DNA of 64,000 nt from Mycolicibacterium sediminis (GCF_010731735.1 NZ_AP022588.1:5084001-5148000), one strand, 5' to 3'; counted from the first letter of the stretch, positions 16,219 to 24,857 are shown. Notes: generated by a model not told the origin, from the letters alone. Numbers and translations: made by a program.

Positions 16219-16995
16219 ATGAGCCAGTTCGAACTCGCGATCAGCGCGGAGATGGTGTTCACCGACCTGCCGATCGTCGATCGCGTCCGCCGCATCCACG
16301 ACATGGGTTTCGCCGCCGAGATCTGGAGCTGGGACGACAAGGACCTCGACGCTCTTGCCGCCACCGGCGCGACGTTCACCTCCATGACCGGCTACCTGCA
16401 CGGCGACCTCATCGACCCCGAGACCGCGAGCGAGGTGCTGCGTACGGCGAAGCTGAGCATCGAGGCCGCGCAGACGCTGGGCGTCACGCGACTGAATCTG
16501 CACACGGCCGAACTCGTCGACGGGTTGCCGGCGCGTCCACGTCTGCGGGCGACGGGTGAGATGTGGACGACCGCGCTACGAACGCTCGAGGCCCTCGGCG
16601 AGATGGGCGCGTCCGCGGGAGTGCAGTTCTGCGTGGAGAACCTGAACACGATCGTCGATCACCCCGGCGTGCCGTTGGCCCGCGCCAAGGACACCCTCGC
16701 CCTGATCGAGGGGGTCGGCCACCCGAACGTGAAGATGATGCTCGACCTCTATCACGCCCAGATCGGCGAGGGGAACCTCGTCGACCTCGTCCGGCGCTGC
16801 GGCGATGCGATCGGGGAGGTCCAGGTCGCCGACGTCCCCGGCCGGTGCCAGCCGGGGACGGGTGAGATCTTCTATCCGGCGATCGCGAAGGCGCTGTCGG
16901 ACGTGGGATATCGCGGCACGGTGGGCCTGGAGGGCTACGCGGCCGGAGACGATGCCGCAGCGCTCGAGGCCTTCCGCGCCGCATTCACGCTCTAG
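16219..16995 (+). CDS. hydroxypyruvate isomerase-family TIM-barrel protein
   Basis: A 258-residue protein from ATG 16219 (GGGAAGAAG upstream). Hyi-type features are the start FELAISAEMVFTDLPIVDRV, the barrel Glu in VENLNTIVDHPG, MMLDLYHAQIGEGNLVDLV with the metal-binding Asp and His, VQVADVPGRCQPGTGEI, and GLEGYA near the end. Known members interconvert hydroxypyruvate and tartronate semialdehyde or epimerise small keto sugars. It is the last gene of the PhyH operon. Its TAG overlaps, as CTAG, the stop codon of the convergent gene. Confidence 0.85.
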   Translation: MSQFELAISAEMVFTDLPIVDRVRRIHDMGFAAEIWSWDDKDLDALAATGATFTSMTGYLHGDLIDPETASEVLRTAKLSIEAAQTLGVTRLNLHTAELVDGLPARPRLRATGEMWTTALRTLEALGEMGASAGVQFCVENLNTIVDHPGVPLARAKDTLALIEGVGHPNVKMMLDLYHAQIGEGNLVDLVRRCGDAIGEVQVADVPGRCQPGTGEIFYPAIAKALSDVGYRGTVGLEGYAAGDDAAALEAFRAAFTL

Positions 16996-17462
16996 CCGGC
17001 GAACCTGTCGGCGAGGGAGGTGAGGGTCGACTCGATGCCCTCGGCGTTCTTCTTGTGGTAGCCGGTCAGTTCGATGAAGATCGGCAGCTTGGCGGTCGAG
17101 TAGTCGAACGTCTCGGTGACCTTCGTGGTGCCGGGGCTCACCTCGGCGAGGTCCCAGCGCCAGCGGTGTCCGAGGGGATGCTGCCACTCGACGACCCGGT
17201 TCTCCTCGACCTCGGTGGCCTTGGAGGTGATCTTGTACGGCACGCCGTACTGCGTCATGCCCACGGTGAACTTGTCGCCCGCGGACAGGCGCTTCGGCCC
17301 CTTGACGTCGACGTCCCGCACCGTGCCCGAGCCGTCGATCTCGGCGTGCCGGTGCGGGTCGGCGACGAGGGCGAACACCTCTGCGACGGGAGCCGCGACC
17401 TGGACGCTGCGGCTCACCCTGCGCGGACCCGTGTTCTCTGTCTTCAGCGTGGAGGTAGTCAT
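16992..17462 (-). CDS. SRPBCC (START/polyketide cyclase-like) family protein
   Basis: A 156-residue soluble protein with the SRPBCC start pattern VSRSVQVAAPVAEVFALVADPHRHAEIDGSG, in which a strand and helix form the lid of a hydrophobic pocket, and the later sheet strands WQHPLGHRWRWDLAEV and GTTKVTETFDYST. Proteins of this size in mycobacteria bind lipids or aromatic ligands; no function can be assigned. It ends convergently against the preceding operon with a 4-bp CTAG overlap. A strong hairpin at 17475-17514 lies just ahead of its start. Confidence 0.75.
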   Translation of the reverse strand: MTTSTLKTENTGPRRVSRSVQVAAPVAEVFALVADPHRHAEIDGSGTVRDVDVKGPKRLSAGDKFTVGMTQYGVPYKITSKATEVEENRVVEWQHPLGHRWRWDLAEVSPGTTKVTETFDYSTAKLPIFIELTGYHKKNAEGIESTLTSLADRFAG

Positions 17463-17474
17463 GCCTCCCTCATA

Positions 17475-17514
17475 CCCGGCGCGGGGCAGCGCGACACACC
17501 CGTCCCGCGCCGGG
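17475..17514 (-). terminator. intrinsic terminator-like hairpin downstream of the SDR gene
   Basis: CCCGGCGCGGG (17475-17485) pairs perfectly with CCCGCGCCGGG (17504-17514) around an 18-nt loop, between the SDR stop codon at 17523 and the SRPBCC start at 17462. No T-run follows, as is usual for mycobacterial terminators. It may instead act as a leader structure for the SRPBCC gene. Confidence 0.5.
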
Positions 17515-17522
17515 CGTCGGGA

Positions 17523-18299
17523 CTACTTCGGGGGCATCCTGATGCCGCCGTCCACCCGGACCACCTCGGCGTTCATGTAGGAGTTGGTGAGTAGTTCGAT
17601 CACCATCGAGGCCAGCTCGTCGGGCTTGCCCAGTCGGTGCGGGAACAACACCGACTGACCGAGCTTGGCCTTGAAGGCCTCCGAGTCCTCGCCCTCGCCG
17701 TAGATCGGGGTGTCGATCAGGCCCGGCGCCACGGTGTTGACGCGGATGCCCACGGCCGACAGGTCGCGAGCCACCGGCAGGGTGAGGCCGACGACGCCGC
17801 CCTTGGACGAAGAGTAGGCGGCCTGGCCGATCTGGCCGTCGAAGGCCGCAACACTGGTCATGTTGACGATCGCGCCCCGCTCACCGGTATCGGTGAACTC
17901 GTTGCGGCCCATGGCCGTCGCGGCCAGCCGGATGCAGTCGAACGTGCCGACCAGGTTGATGGCCAACACCTTCTTGTAGGCGTCGAGGTTGTGCGCCGAG
18001 GCGAACTCCCCGTCCTTGCCGATCGTCCGCTGGGCCCAGCCGATGCCTGCGGAGTTCACGAGTGCCCGCAGCGGGCCGAGGTCGGCCGCCGTGTTGACCG
18101 CGTCCTCGATCTGCTCGGTTTTGGTGACGTCGACGCCGACGAAGACGCCGCCGATCTCGTGGGCGAGTTCCTGTCCGCGCTCCGCGTTCAGGTCGGCGAC
18201 GACGACCCTCGCGCCCTTGGCGGCCAGTTGACGTGCGGTCGCCGCGCCGATGCCCGACGCGCCTCCGGTGACGATTGCGCTAGCTCCATTGATGTCCAC
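17523..18299 (-). CDS. short-chain dehydrogenase/reductase
   Basis: A 258-residue classical SDR from GTG 18299. It shows the cofactor motif VTGGASGIGAATARQL (residues 9-24), an Asp at the end of strand 2 (VVADLNAERG), which favours NAD(H), the motif LVNSAGIGWA, and the catalytic Tyr-x-x-x-Lys in AAYSSSKGGVVGLTLPVARDL. The C-terminal segment TVAPGLIDTPIYGEG resembles the 3-hydroxyacyl-CoA/17-beta-hydroxysteroid dehydrogenase type 10 group, so a hydroxyacyl-CoA substrate is possible. It starts 9 bp after the stop of the LacI-type gene on the same strand and may be co-transcribed with it. Confidence 0.85.
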   Translation of the reverse strand: MDINGASAIVTGGASGIGAATARQLAAKGARVVVADLNAERGQELAHEIGGVFVGVDVTKTEQIEDAVNTAADLGPLRALVNSAGIGWAQRTIGKDGEFASAHNLDAYKKVLAINLVGTFDCIRLAATAMGRNEFTDTGERGAIVNMTSVAAFDGQIGQAAYSSSKGGVVGLTLPVARDLSAVGIRVNTVAPGLIDTPIYGEGEDSEAFKAKLGQSVLFPHRLGKPDELASMVIELLTNSYMNAEVVRVDGGIRMPPK

Positions 18300-18308
18300 G
18301 AGGACACC

Positions 18309-19364
18309 CTAGGCCAGCGCACCACGGCGGTCGGCAGGCCTCGACTCGTCCCGGCATGGTGCCGTCGACCCGCGCACCACCAGGTCGGGCGCGTGCCGGA
18401 CGTCCACCACGGGTCCGTCCTCGTGCCGGATCCGGGCCAGGGCCGCGGCACCGGCGTCCTGTCCGAGCCGACGCGCGTGCTGATCGACGGACGTCAGGTC
18501 GACCCCGTGCAACCGGGCGATGCGCGAATCGTCGTACCCGACCAGGGACAGGTCCTCCGGGATGCGTAAACCGAGCGAGTACGCCGCCTCGCGGACGCCC
18601 AGCGCCATCTCGTCGTTGTGGGCGAACACCGCCGTCGGAGGGTCGGCCACGTCGAGCACCATCCGCGCGACGCCCTCGGCGGCCTCCTGCGAGTAGCCAC
18701 GAGCGACGACGGTCTGTGGCGTTCTCCCGGCCGTCGTCATCACCGCCTCGTACGTACGGCGGCGCAACAGATGACCTTCGTACTCGTCACCGGTGAGGTG
18801 CGCGATGCGGCGGTGCCCGAGGTCGAGCAGGTGTCTCGTCGCCGCCTCGGCGCCGGCCTCGTCGTCGGCATAGACGCAGTCGACCCCCGGCACCCGACGC
18901 GCGACGCTGACCAACGGGACCGCCTTCGCGAGCGCTCGAACGTCGACGTCGGTCAGCATGAGGGTGGCGGCGATGACCACTCCGACACGGGCGTCGACGA
19001 GCGAGTCGACCGCCTGCTGGTCGGTGGGTTCATCGGCGTCCGACACTGCCAGCACGACGCGGTTTCCGGAGCGCTCCAACGCATCTCGGACTCCCCGGTA
19101 GACGTCGGCATACACCTCGTTGCGGAAGTCCAGCAGGTAGAGACCGATCGTCGTGCGGGTCTTTGCGGCGAGATCGGCGGCGATGGCGTTGTGTCGGTAT
19201 CCCAGCGAGCGTGCCGCCTCGAGGATCGTTCGACGCGACGCCTCACTGACGCCGGGAGCCCCCCTGAAGGCCAGGGAGACGAGCGCCCGGGAGACGCCCA
19301 CCTCCTGCGCGACGTCGTCTTGCGTCACCGGGCGCTGTCTGCGCCTCCCACTGGGGTCCCGCAC
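18309..19364 (-). CDS. LacI-family transcriptional regulator
   Basis: Read from GTG 19364 (351 residues); the frame also has an ATG at 19412, but the added residues are not LacI-like and neither start has a good ribosome site. The helix-turn-helix is VTQDDVAQEVGVSRALVSLA followed by FRGAPGVSEASRR. The effector domain has the usual landmarks TIGLYLLDFRNEVYADV, ATRHLLDLGHRRIAHLTG, VFAHNDEMALGV and LSLVGYDDSRIARL. It is divergent from the MFS sugar porter at 19533. The 14-bp palindrome at 19437-19450 between them is the obvious operator, so it most likely represses the porter and itself until a sugar or polyol is present. Confidence 0.85.
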   Translation of the reverse strand: MRDPSGRRRQRPVTQDDVAQEVGVSRALVSLAFRGAPGVSEASRRTILEAARSLGYRHNAIAADLAAKTRTTIGLYLLDFRNEVYADVYRGVRDALERSGNRVVLAVSDADEPTDQQAVDSLVDARVGVVIAATLMLTDVDVRALAKAVPLVSVARRVPGVDCVYADDEAGAEAATRHLLDLGHRRIAHLTGDEYEGHLLRRRTYEAVMTTAGRTPQTVVARGYSQEAAEGVARMVLDVADPPTAVFAHNDEMALGVREAAYSLGLRIPEDLSLVGYDDSRIARLHGVDLTSVDQHARRLGQDAGAAALARIRHEDGPVVDVRHAPDLVVRGSTAPCRDESRPADRRGALA

Positions 19365-19436
19365 GGCGCAATGGTCCCACGAACCTCGACGCCGGCACCG
19401 CGAATCGTCCATTTGTCCGTATGGCTTTACAAATGC

Positions 19437-19450
19437 CTAGCGCGCGCTAG
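19437..19450. promoter_or_regulatory. LacI-type operator, 14-bp perfect palindrome
   Basis: CTAGCGCGCGCTAG is a perfect palindrome with a central CG, the form expected for a LacI-family operator, in the space between the divergent LacI gene and the MFS porter. It is flanked on the left by an ATTTGT / ACAAAT inverted repeat (19411-19416 and 19429-19434). Confidence 0.65.
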
Positions 19451-19532
19451 TCTGGGGTTACCTGTGACGGGCATCACCGTCATCCAGCAGTGCCGGCGCG
19501 CCCCGCGCGCCGATCGACGAAGGAGCCACGAG

Positions 19533-21005
19533 ATGACCGCACATGCGGAATCGGCGGCGGAAGCCGACCTACCACCACTGACCAGCGGCCCGCACCGGAG
19601 CCGGATCGGCGTCATCTCCGTCGTCGCCTGCCTGGGCGGCCTGCTGTTCGGCTACGACACCGGCGTGGCCAACGGCGCCGAGGGCCCGATGGCACGGGAA
19701 CTCGGGCTCTCGCTGCTGCAGCTGGGCGTCGTCATCAGCGCGCTGCTGTTCGCCGCGGCGATCGGCGCGCTGGTCGGCGGGATCATCTCCGACGCGATCG
19801 GGCGGCGCAAGACGATCCTGATCCTCGCGGTGCTGTTCTTCGTCGGCGTCCTGCTGGTCGTGTTCTCACCGGCCGGGCCGGAGCCCGGGACCTTCTCCGC
19901 GACGGGCTTCGCCACGCTGGTGGCAGGCCGCATCGTGCTCGGCCTCGCGGTCGGCGGGGCATCGACGGTGGTGCCCGTGTTCCTCGCCGAACTCGCACCC
20001 TTCGAAATCCGCGGCTCGATCACCGGGCGCAACGAGTTGGCGATCGTCGTCGGCCAGTTGTCCGCGTTCGTGGTGAACGCGATCCTCGGCACGACCCTGG
20101 GCCACGTGGACGGCGTGTGGCGCATCATGTTCGCGGTCTGCGCCCTGCCCGCCGTCGCCCTGTTCATCGGGATGCTGCGGATGCCCGAGTCGCCGCGCTG
20201 GCTGGTGGAGAAGGGTCGGAACGACGAGGCGCTCGCGGTGCTCAAGACCGTCCGCTCCGAGGACCGGGCCCTGGCGGAGATCGCTCAGGTCGAACTCATC
20301 GCCAACCAGGAGAAGGAGAGCCACCAGATCGGGATCCGCGCCATCATGGCCAGCAAGTGGCTGCGGCGCATCATCTTCGTCGGCATCGGTGTGTGCATCA
20401 CCCAGCAGCTCACCGGCATCAACTCGATCATGTACTACGGCACCAGGGTTCTCGAGGAATCCGGTATGGGCGAGGAGGAGGCCGTCCTCGCCAACATCGC
20501 CTTCGGAGTCGTCGCCGTCATCGGCGGCATCATCGCCCTGCGCAACATGGACCGGATCGACCGCCGCAAGACGTTCATGATCGGCCTGACGCTGACCACG
20601 ACGTTCCACTGCCTCGTCGGGGTGGCGTCGATGCTGCTGCCGGCAGGTAATCCGGCACGGCCCTACGTGATCCTCGTCCTCGTCGTCGGTTTCGTGCTGT
20701 CGATGCAGACCTTCCTCAACGTGGCCGTCTGGGTATGGCTGGCAGAGGTCTTCCCCCTGCACATGCGCGGCCTCGGCATCGGCATGGCGGTCTTCTTCTG
20801 CTGGGTCACCAACGGAATCCTCGGGTTGTACTTCCCCACCCTGGTGGCGACCATCGGCATCACGGGGTCCTTCTTCCTGTTCGCCGGGATCGGCGTCGTA
20901 GCGTTGCTGTTCGTGTACACCCAGGTGCCGGAGACCCGCGGCCGCTCGCTCGAGGCGCTCGAAGAGGACGTCTCGACCGGTCAGATCTACGTCGGCCTGC
21001 GCTGA
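19533..21005 (+). CDS. MFS sugar porter (IolT/XylE type)
   Basis: A 490-residue membrane protein with the twelve-helix layout of the sugar porter family, starting at ATG 19533 with GAAGGAG ahead. Signatures are GGLLFGYDTGVANGA in helix 1, SDAIGRRKT in loop 2-3, PESPRWLVEKGR before the central loop, ITQQLTGINSIMYYG in helix 7 and VPETRGRSLE at the C-terminus. Proton-coupled uptake of a hexose, pentose or inositol is expected; the inositol gene cluster further on makes inositol plausible, but the porter has its own LacI regulator. It is followed after 11 bp by a cyclic-nucleotide/CBS-domain nucleotidyltransferase gene. Confidence 0.88.
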   Translation: MTAHAESAAEADLPPLTSGPHRSRIGVISVVACLGGLLFGYDTGVANGAEGPMARELGLSLLQLGVVISALLFAAAIGALVGGIISDAIGRRKTILILAVLFFVGVLLVVFSPAGPEPGTFSATGFATLVAGRIVLGLAVGGASTVVPVFLAELAPFEIRGSITGRNELAIVVGQLSAFVVNAILGTTLGHVDGVWRIMFAVCALPAVALFIGMLRMPESPRWLVEKGRNDEALAVLKTVRSEDRALAEIAQVELIANQEKESHQIGIRAIMASKWLRRIIFVGIGVCITQQLTGINSIMYYGTRVLEESGMGEEEAVLANIAFGVVAVIGGIIALRNMDRIDRRKTFMIGLTLTTTFHCLVGVASMLLPAGNPARPYVILVLVVGFVLSMQTFLNVAVWVWLAEVFPLHMRGLGIGMAVFFCWVTNGILGLYFPTLVATIGITGSFFLFAGIGVVALLFVYTQVPETRGRSLEALEEDVSTGQIYVGLR

Positions 21006-21016
21006 GGCGGTGACCC

Positions 21017-22936
21017 GTGACCGTCGCCGAGCAGGAGGAATTGACCCGGTTCCTCGCCGGGGTCGAGCTGTTCAGCGCGCTCGCCCCGCCGGAGTTGGCG
21101 GCGATCACGGCGGCGGCGACGGTCCGTCAGTTCTCTGCGGGCGATCTGGTGGTCGACGCCTTCACGGCGCCGCCCACCGAGATCTACGTGGTGCTCACCG
21201 GTGAAGTCGACCTCTGGCACGACCAAGATCAGGTGACGAAGGCCGGTGACGACCGGTTCGTCGCAGGTGACGTCTTCGGCTTCTCCGCGATGCTCACCGA
21301 ACGCCCCATCGGGCCCCGGGTGGTGGCCACCACCTCGGCGGGCATCGCGGTTCTGCCGGGCCACCTGGTCGAGCCCGCGTTCTACTCGCGCAGCGGCGCC
21401 CGGTTCCTCGCCGACTACATCTCCCGCACCCGGAGGCGTACCACCTCGGCACCGATGTTCAGCACGGTCGAGGACCTCATCGCGACCACACCGCTGGTGG
21501 TCGCGCCGGACACGCCGGTCGCCGAGGTCGCACGCCAGCTGACCGACCGGGAGATGCACTGCGCCGTGGTCGAACTCGGTGACGGGACCTACGGCATCGT
21601 CACCGACTCCATGCTGGGACGCCGCGTCGTCGGCGACGGCATCGCCGGGGACACCCCCGCGCGCGCGGTGATGATCCACCCGGCCACGACGGTCGAACTC
21701 ACCGGCTCGTCGGTCGAAGCCCTGATCACCCTGCTCGACACCCGGGCCGAGTACCTGCCGGTGGTCGACCGCACCGACAGGTTGCGCGGCGTACTCGGCG
21801 CGCGGGACTTCGTGCTGGCGCCGACCACGGCCGGATTCGGGATGCTCGAACAGATCCGCCGCGCCCGCGACCGAACCGAGCTGATCGAACGGGCCCGGCG
21901 CGCACCGGCGGTGCTGAGCGACATCCTCGAGCGCGGGTTGGCCGTCGACCGCGTGATCCGCGTCTGGTCCGCAATCGTCGACGCGATCGTCCGCCGGTCC
22001 ATCCAGGTGGTCTTCGCCGATCATCCCGGACTCTCCCTCGACCAGTTCACCTGGCTCTTCCTGGGCAGCCACGGCCGGCGCGAGGCGATGCCCGGTTCGG
22101 ATCTCGACGTCGCCATCGCCTTCGACGACGACGTGTCGCCGGAGGCCATGGCGCTGTACCGGCGCGCGTTCGACGACGTGAACGAACTGCTCGCCGCCGC
22201 CGGGCTCGGCGTCGATGTCAACGGCGCCAACGCATCCAACAAGGCCTTCTCCCGGACGAACGGTGAGTGGCGAGCCGCGGCGACGCGCTGGCTCACCGCA
22301 CCCGGGGAACACTCCCGCGCGGCCATGGCGGTGCACCGCACGGGCCTGGCCGTCATCGCGTCGCTCCTGGTGGACGCCCGACCCATCCACGGCACGCCCG
22401 GTCTGCCGGAGGTCGCCCGGGTCTTCGCCGACTTCCGGCAGCACCCGGCCGCCATGGATCTGCTGCTGTCGGAGTCGGTTTCGCACCGCGCCAAGGAACG
22501 GGAGCGTACGCTGCGCGACGTGTTCACCGGCAAGGGCGACACGTTCGACGTGAAGACCCACGGTCTGCTACCGGTGGTCAGCATCGCCCGCTGGGCAGCC
22601 CTCGGGGTCGGCTCCACGGAGCTGCAGACCGTGAAGCGACTGCGCGATGCGTCCGGATCGGTCATCCTGCCCAGCGCAGAGGCCGGCCGACTGATCGAGG
22701 TGTTCGAGGTCCTGCAGCGAATGCGTCTGCGCCACCACCTCAATCGACTCCGCGACGGACAGCCGCCCAGCGACCTGATCGACCGGGACGACCTGTCACC
22801 GATCGAACGCAGCATGATCGGTCAGGCCGTGCGAGAGATCAACGGCATCGCGCGTCGGATGGACCGCGCCGCAGTGAGGCCTTCCGCCCTGCGCTCCGCG
22901 GCCCTGACCCGGCCGATCCGGCGGAAGGCACCCTGA
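21017..22936 (+). CDS. cyclic-nucleotide-binding/CBS/DUF294 putative nucleotidyltransferase
   Basis: A 639-residue multi-domain regulator. In order it has a cyclic-nucleotide-binding-like domain (residues 1-120, FLAGVELFSALAPPELAAI and EIYVVLTGEVDLW), a CBS pair (about 150-275, TPLVVAPDTPVAEVARQL and EYLPVVDRTDRLRGVLGARD), and then the DUF294 nucleotidyltransferase domain. The last has FLGSHGRREAMPGSDLDVAI at about 346-365, i.e. the GSxGRxE..PxSDxD catalytic motif of GlnD-like enzymes. A C-terminal helical DUF294_C domain follows. Such proteins are predicted to modify a target protein in response to bound nucleotides. Its start lies 11 bp after the MFS porter and 5 bp separate its end from a phosphoesterase gene, so the three are probably one transcript. 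Confidence 0.85.
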   Translation: MTVAEQEELTRFLAGVELFSALAPPELAAITAAATVRQFSAGDLVVDAFTAPPTEIYVVLTGEVDLWHDQDQVTKAGDDRFVAGDVFGFSAMLTERPIGPRVVATTSAGIAVLPGHLVEPAFYSRSGARFLADYISRTRRRTTSAPMFSTVEDLIATTPLVVAPDTPVAEVARQLTDREMHCAVVELGDGTYGIVTDSMLGRRVVGDGIAGDTPARAVMIHPATTVELTGSSVEALITLLDTRAEYLPVVDRTDRLRGVLGARDFVLAPTTAGFGMLEQIRRARDRTELIERARRAPAVLSDILERGLAVDRVIRVWSAIVDAIVRRSIQVVFADHPGLSLDQFTWLFLGSHGRREAMPGSDLDVAIAFDDDVSPEAMALYRRAFDDVNELLAAAGLGVDVNGANASNKAFSRTNGEWRAAATRWLTAPGEHSRAAMAVHRTGLAVIASLLVDARPIHGTPGLPEVARVFADFRQHPAAMDLLLSESVSHRAKERERTLRDVFTGKGDTFDVKTHGLLPVVSIARWAALGVGSTELQTVKRLRDASGSVILPSAEAGRLIEVFEVLQRMRLRHHLNRLRDGQPPSDLIDRDDLSPIERSMIGQAVREINGIARRMDRAAVRPSALRSAALTRPIRRKAP

Positions 22937-22941
22937 ACCCG

Positions 22942-23757
22942 ATGCGGATCGCCGTCATCGGTGACGTGGGTGGACATGCCACACCACTGCGTCACGAACT
23001 CGCCCGTCTCGGCGCGCGTCCCGACGGCTCGCTACCCGACGACCTGATCGTCGTGCAGGTCGGTGACCTGATCCATCGTGGACCCGACTCCGCCGAGGTG
23101 GTCGACATCGTCGATCACTACCTGCGCACCCAGCACGGCCAGTGGATCCAGCTGATCGGCAACCACGAGGCGCACTACCTCCAACCGCCGGTCTTCCGGT
23201 GGCCGGAAACCCTGCGGCGCAAGCACGTTCGCATCCTGCGACGCTGGTGGAACGACGGGACCGTCGTCGTCGCCGCCGCACTCGAGACCACCCACGAGTC
23301 GTTCCTCGTCACGCACGCCGGCATCACCGCCGAGTTCTGGGCGAGCGCCCTCGGCGGTCCGAACAGCGCCGTCGAGGCTGCTCGCCGGATCAACGACCTC
23401 GCCAGGGTGGATGCCGACACGGTGTTCCGCGCCGGCACGATGCTGCACGGCACGACCGCCTCGGACGCGGGACCGCTGTGGGCGGACACCAAGACCGAAC
23501 TGCTGCCCGGGTGGGCGGACCGCCAGATGCCCTTCAGCCAGATCCACGGCCACGACGGCATCACCTCGTGGCGCGGGAATGACGCCACCGTTCCCCCGGC
23601 AGGCATCGAAGCCCTCGTGACCGTCGACGCCGATGCCAAGCACGAAACCGTGTACCTGGCCGGTGGCCGCCTAATAGGTGTCGACCCCGATCATCGTGAT
23701 ACGCCCACGATCCCGTGGCGCGCGTTCGAACTCGCGGGGATCGTCACCGCCCGCTGA
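22942..23757 (+). CDS. calcineurin-like metallophosphoesterase
   Basis: A 271-residue protein that opens with the metal-binding motif MRIAVIGDVGGHATPLRHEL and continues with VVQVGDLIHRGPDS and LIGNHEAHYL, the GDxxxRG and GNHE blocks of PPP-type phosphatases. FLVTHAGITAEFW and QIHGHDGITSW supply the later metal-binding histidines. This resembles the bacterial Ser/Thr phosphatase or diadenosine-tetraphosphate hydrolase group. Being directly after the DUF294 nucleotidyltransferase, it might reverse that enzyme's modification or hydrolyse a signalling nucleotide; this is inference. It ends 5 bp from the convergent LacI gene. Confidence 0.82.
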   Translation: MRIAVIGDVGGHATPLRHELARLGARPDGSLPDDLIVVQVGDLIHRGPDSAEVVDIVDHYLRTQHGQWIQLIGNHEAHYLQPPVFRWPETLRRKHVRILRRWWNDGTVVVAAALETTHESFLVTHAGITAEFWASALGGPNSAVEAARRINDLARVDADTVFRAGTMLHGTTASDAGPLWADTKTELLPGWADRQMPFSQIHGHDGITSWRGNDATVPPAGIEALVTVDADAKHETVYLAGGRLIGVDPDHRDTPTIPWRAFELAGIVTAR

Positions 23758-23762
23758 GCACG

Positions 23763-24779
23763 TCAGAACCCGTCCCCCGCCCACGTGGCGGTGGTCCCGC
23801 GGACGACGAGCTGGGGCAGCAGAACCGAGGACGCCGGCGTCGTGCGACCACCGTCGAGTCGTTCGACGACGGCCTCGACCGCCCGGTTCGCCTGCTCTCG
23901 CGGCGCCTGGCTGACCGACGTCAGATCGACGTGACCGAGCTTCGCGAGCGGGCTGTCGTCGTAACCGGTGATGGACATGCGCCCCGGCACGTCGACCCCC
24001 GCTCGGCGCACCGCGTCGAGCACTCCGAGGGCGCTGCGGTCGTTCGCGCACACCACGGCGCTGGGCAGGTCGTCAGACGTCAGCAACGTCTTCGCCGCGT
24101 CGACCCCGGCGTTCTCGGTGAAGTCGCCGTCGATGCACTCGGCGTGATCCTCCAACCCGTTGCGCCGCATCGCCCGCAGATATCCCTGCCGGCGATCGGC
24201 GGCGATCGAGCCGGAGCCGCCCGTGACGTGGACGATGCGCTGGTGGCCGAGTTCCACGAGGTGATCGACCACCAGTCCGATGCCGCGAGCGTCCGCGGCG
24301 CGGACGACGTCGAGTGACGCCGACGCCACCCGGCGCCCGACGACGACGGTGGGCAGCCGTGTTCCCATCGCCGTGAGCGTCCCGATCTCGGACTCGGGAC
24401 CGAGCAGGATGACTGCCTCGCAACGGAAGTCGAGGAGCGTGTCGATCACCCGCGCCTCACCGTGGGTGGAGGTGACCGCGCCGAGTACGACCTCGTAGCC
24501 GGCGCGGTCCGCCGCTTCCACGATGTCCTCGACCATCTCGGCGTGGAAGCTGCTGCGGATGTCGGTCATCACGCCGATGAGATGCGAGCGCCGCGCCGTC
24601 ATCAACGCCGCTGCCCGATTCACGCGGTACCCCAGTGCATCGGCGGCGGCGAGGACCTTCGCCCGCGTCTCCTCGCTCGGGCCCGGGGCCCTCCGGATCA
24701 CCAGCGAGACCAGAGCCTTGGACACTCCCACCTCGTCGGCGATGTCCTGCATCGTCGGCCGTTCGCGGCGTCGTTCCAC
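23763..24779 (-). CDS. LacI-family transcriptional regulator
   Basis: A 338-residue LacI repressor from GTG 24779, with GAGGAG 6 bp upstream. The helix-turn-helix is PTMQDIADEVGVSKALVSLV, followed by IRRAPGPSEETRAKVLAAAD. The effector domain shows HLIGVMTDIRSSFHAEMVED, HLVELGHQRIVHVTGG, AVVCANDRSALGV and MSITGYDDSPLAKL. It is divergent from the dehydrogenase and TIM-barrel pair at 24895-27098; the near-palindrome at 24844-24857 in the gap is its probable operator. The inducer is likely the substrate of that pair. Confidence 0.88.
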   Translation of the reverse strand: MERRRERPTMQDIADEVGVSKALVSLVIRRAPGPSEETRAKVLAAADALGYRVNRAAALMTARRSHLIGVMTDIRSSFHAEMVEDIVEAADRAGYEVVLGAVTSTHGEARVIDTLLDFRCEAVILLGPESEIGTLTAMGTRLPTVVVGRRVASASLDVVRAADARGIGLVVDHLVELGHQRIVHVTGGSGSIAADRRQGYLRAMRRNGLEDHAECIDGDFTENAGVDAAKTLLTSDDLPSAVVCANDRSALGVLDAVRRAGVDVPGRMSITGYDDSPLAKLGHVDLTSVSQAPREQANRAVEAVVERLDGGRTTPASSVLLPQLVVRGTTATWAGDGF

Positions 24780-24843
24780 TTCGCACTCCTCACGGCGGAC
24801 GGGGGGCTTGACACACCCCGGTGACCCGCCTCATAGTACTCAC

Positions 24844-24857
24844 TTAGACCGGTCCAA
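24844..24857. promoter_or_regulatory. LacI-type operator between divergent regulator and dehydrogenase
   Basis: TTAGACCGGTCCAA is a 14-bp palindrome with one mismatched pair, centred on CG like other LacI operators. A partial copy (TAGACCGGAC) follows at about 24859-24868. It lies 38 bp before the ATG of the dehydrogenase gene. Confidence 0.55.
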
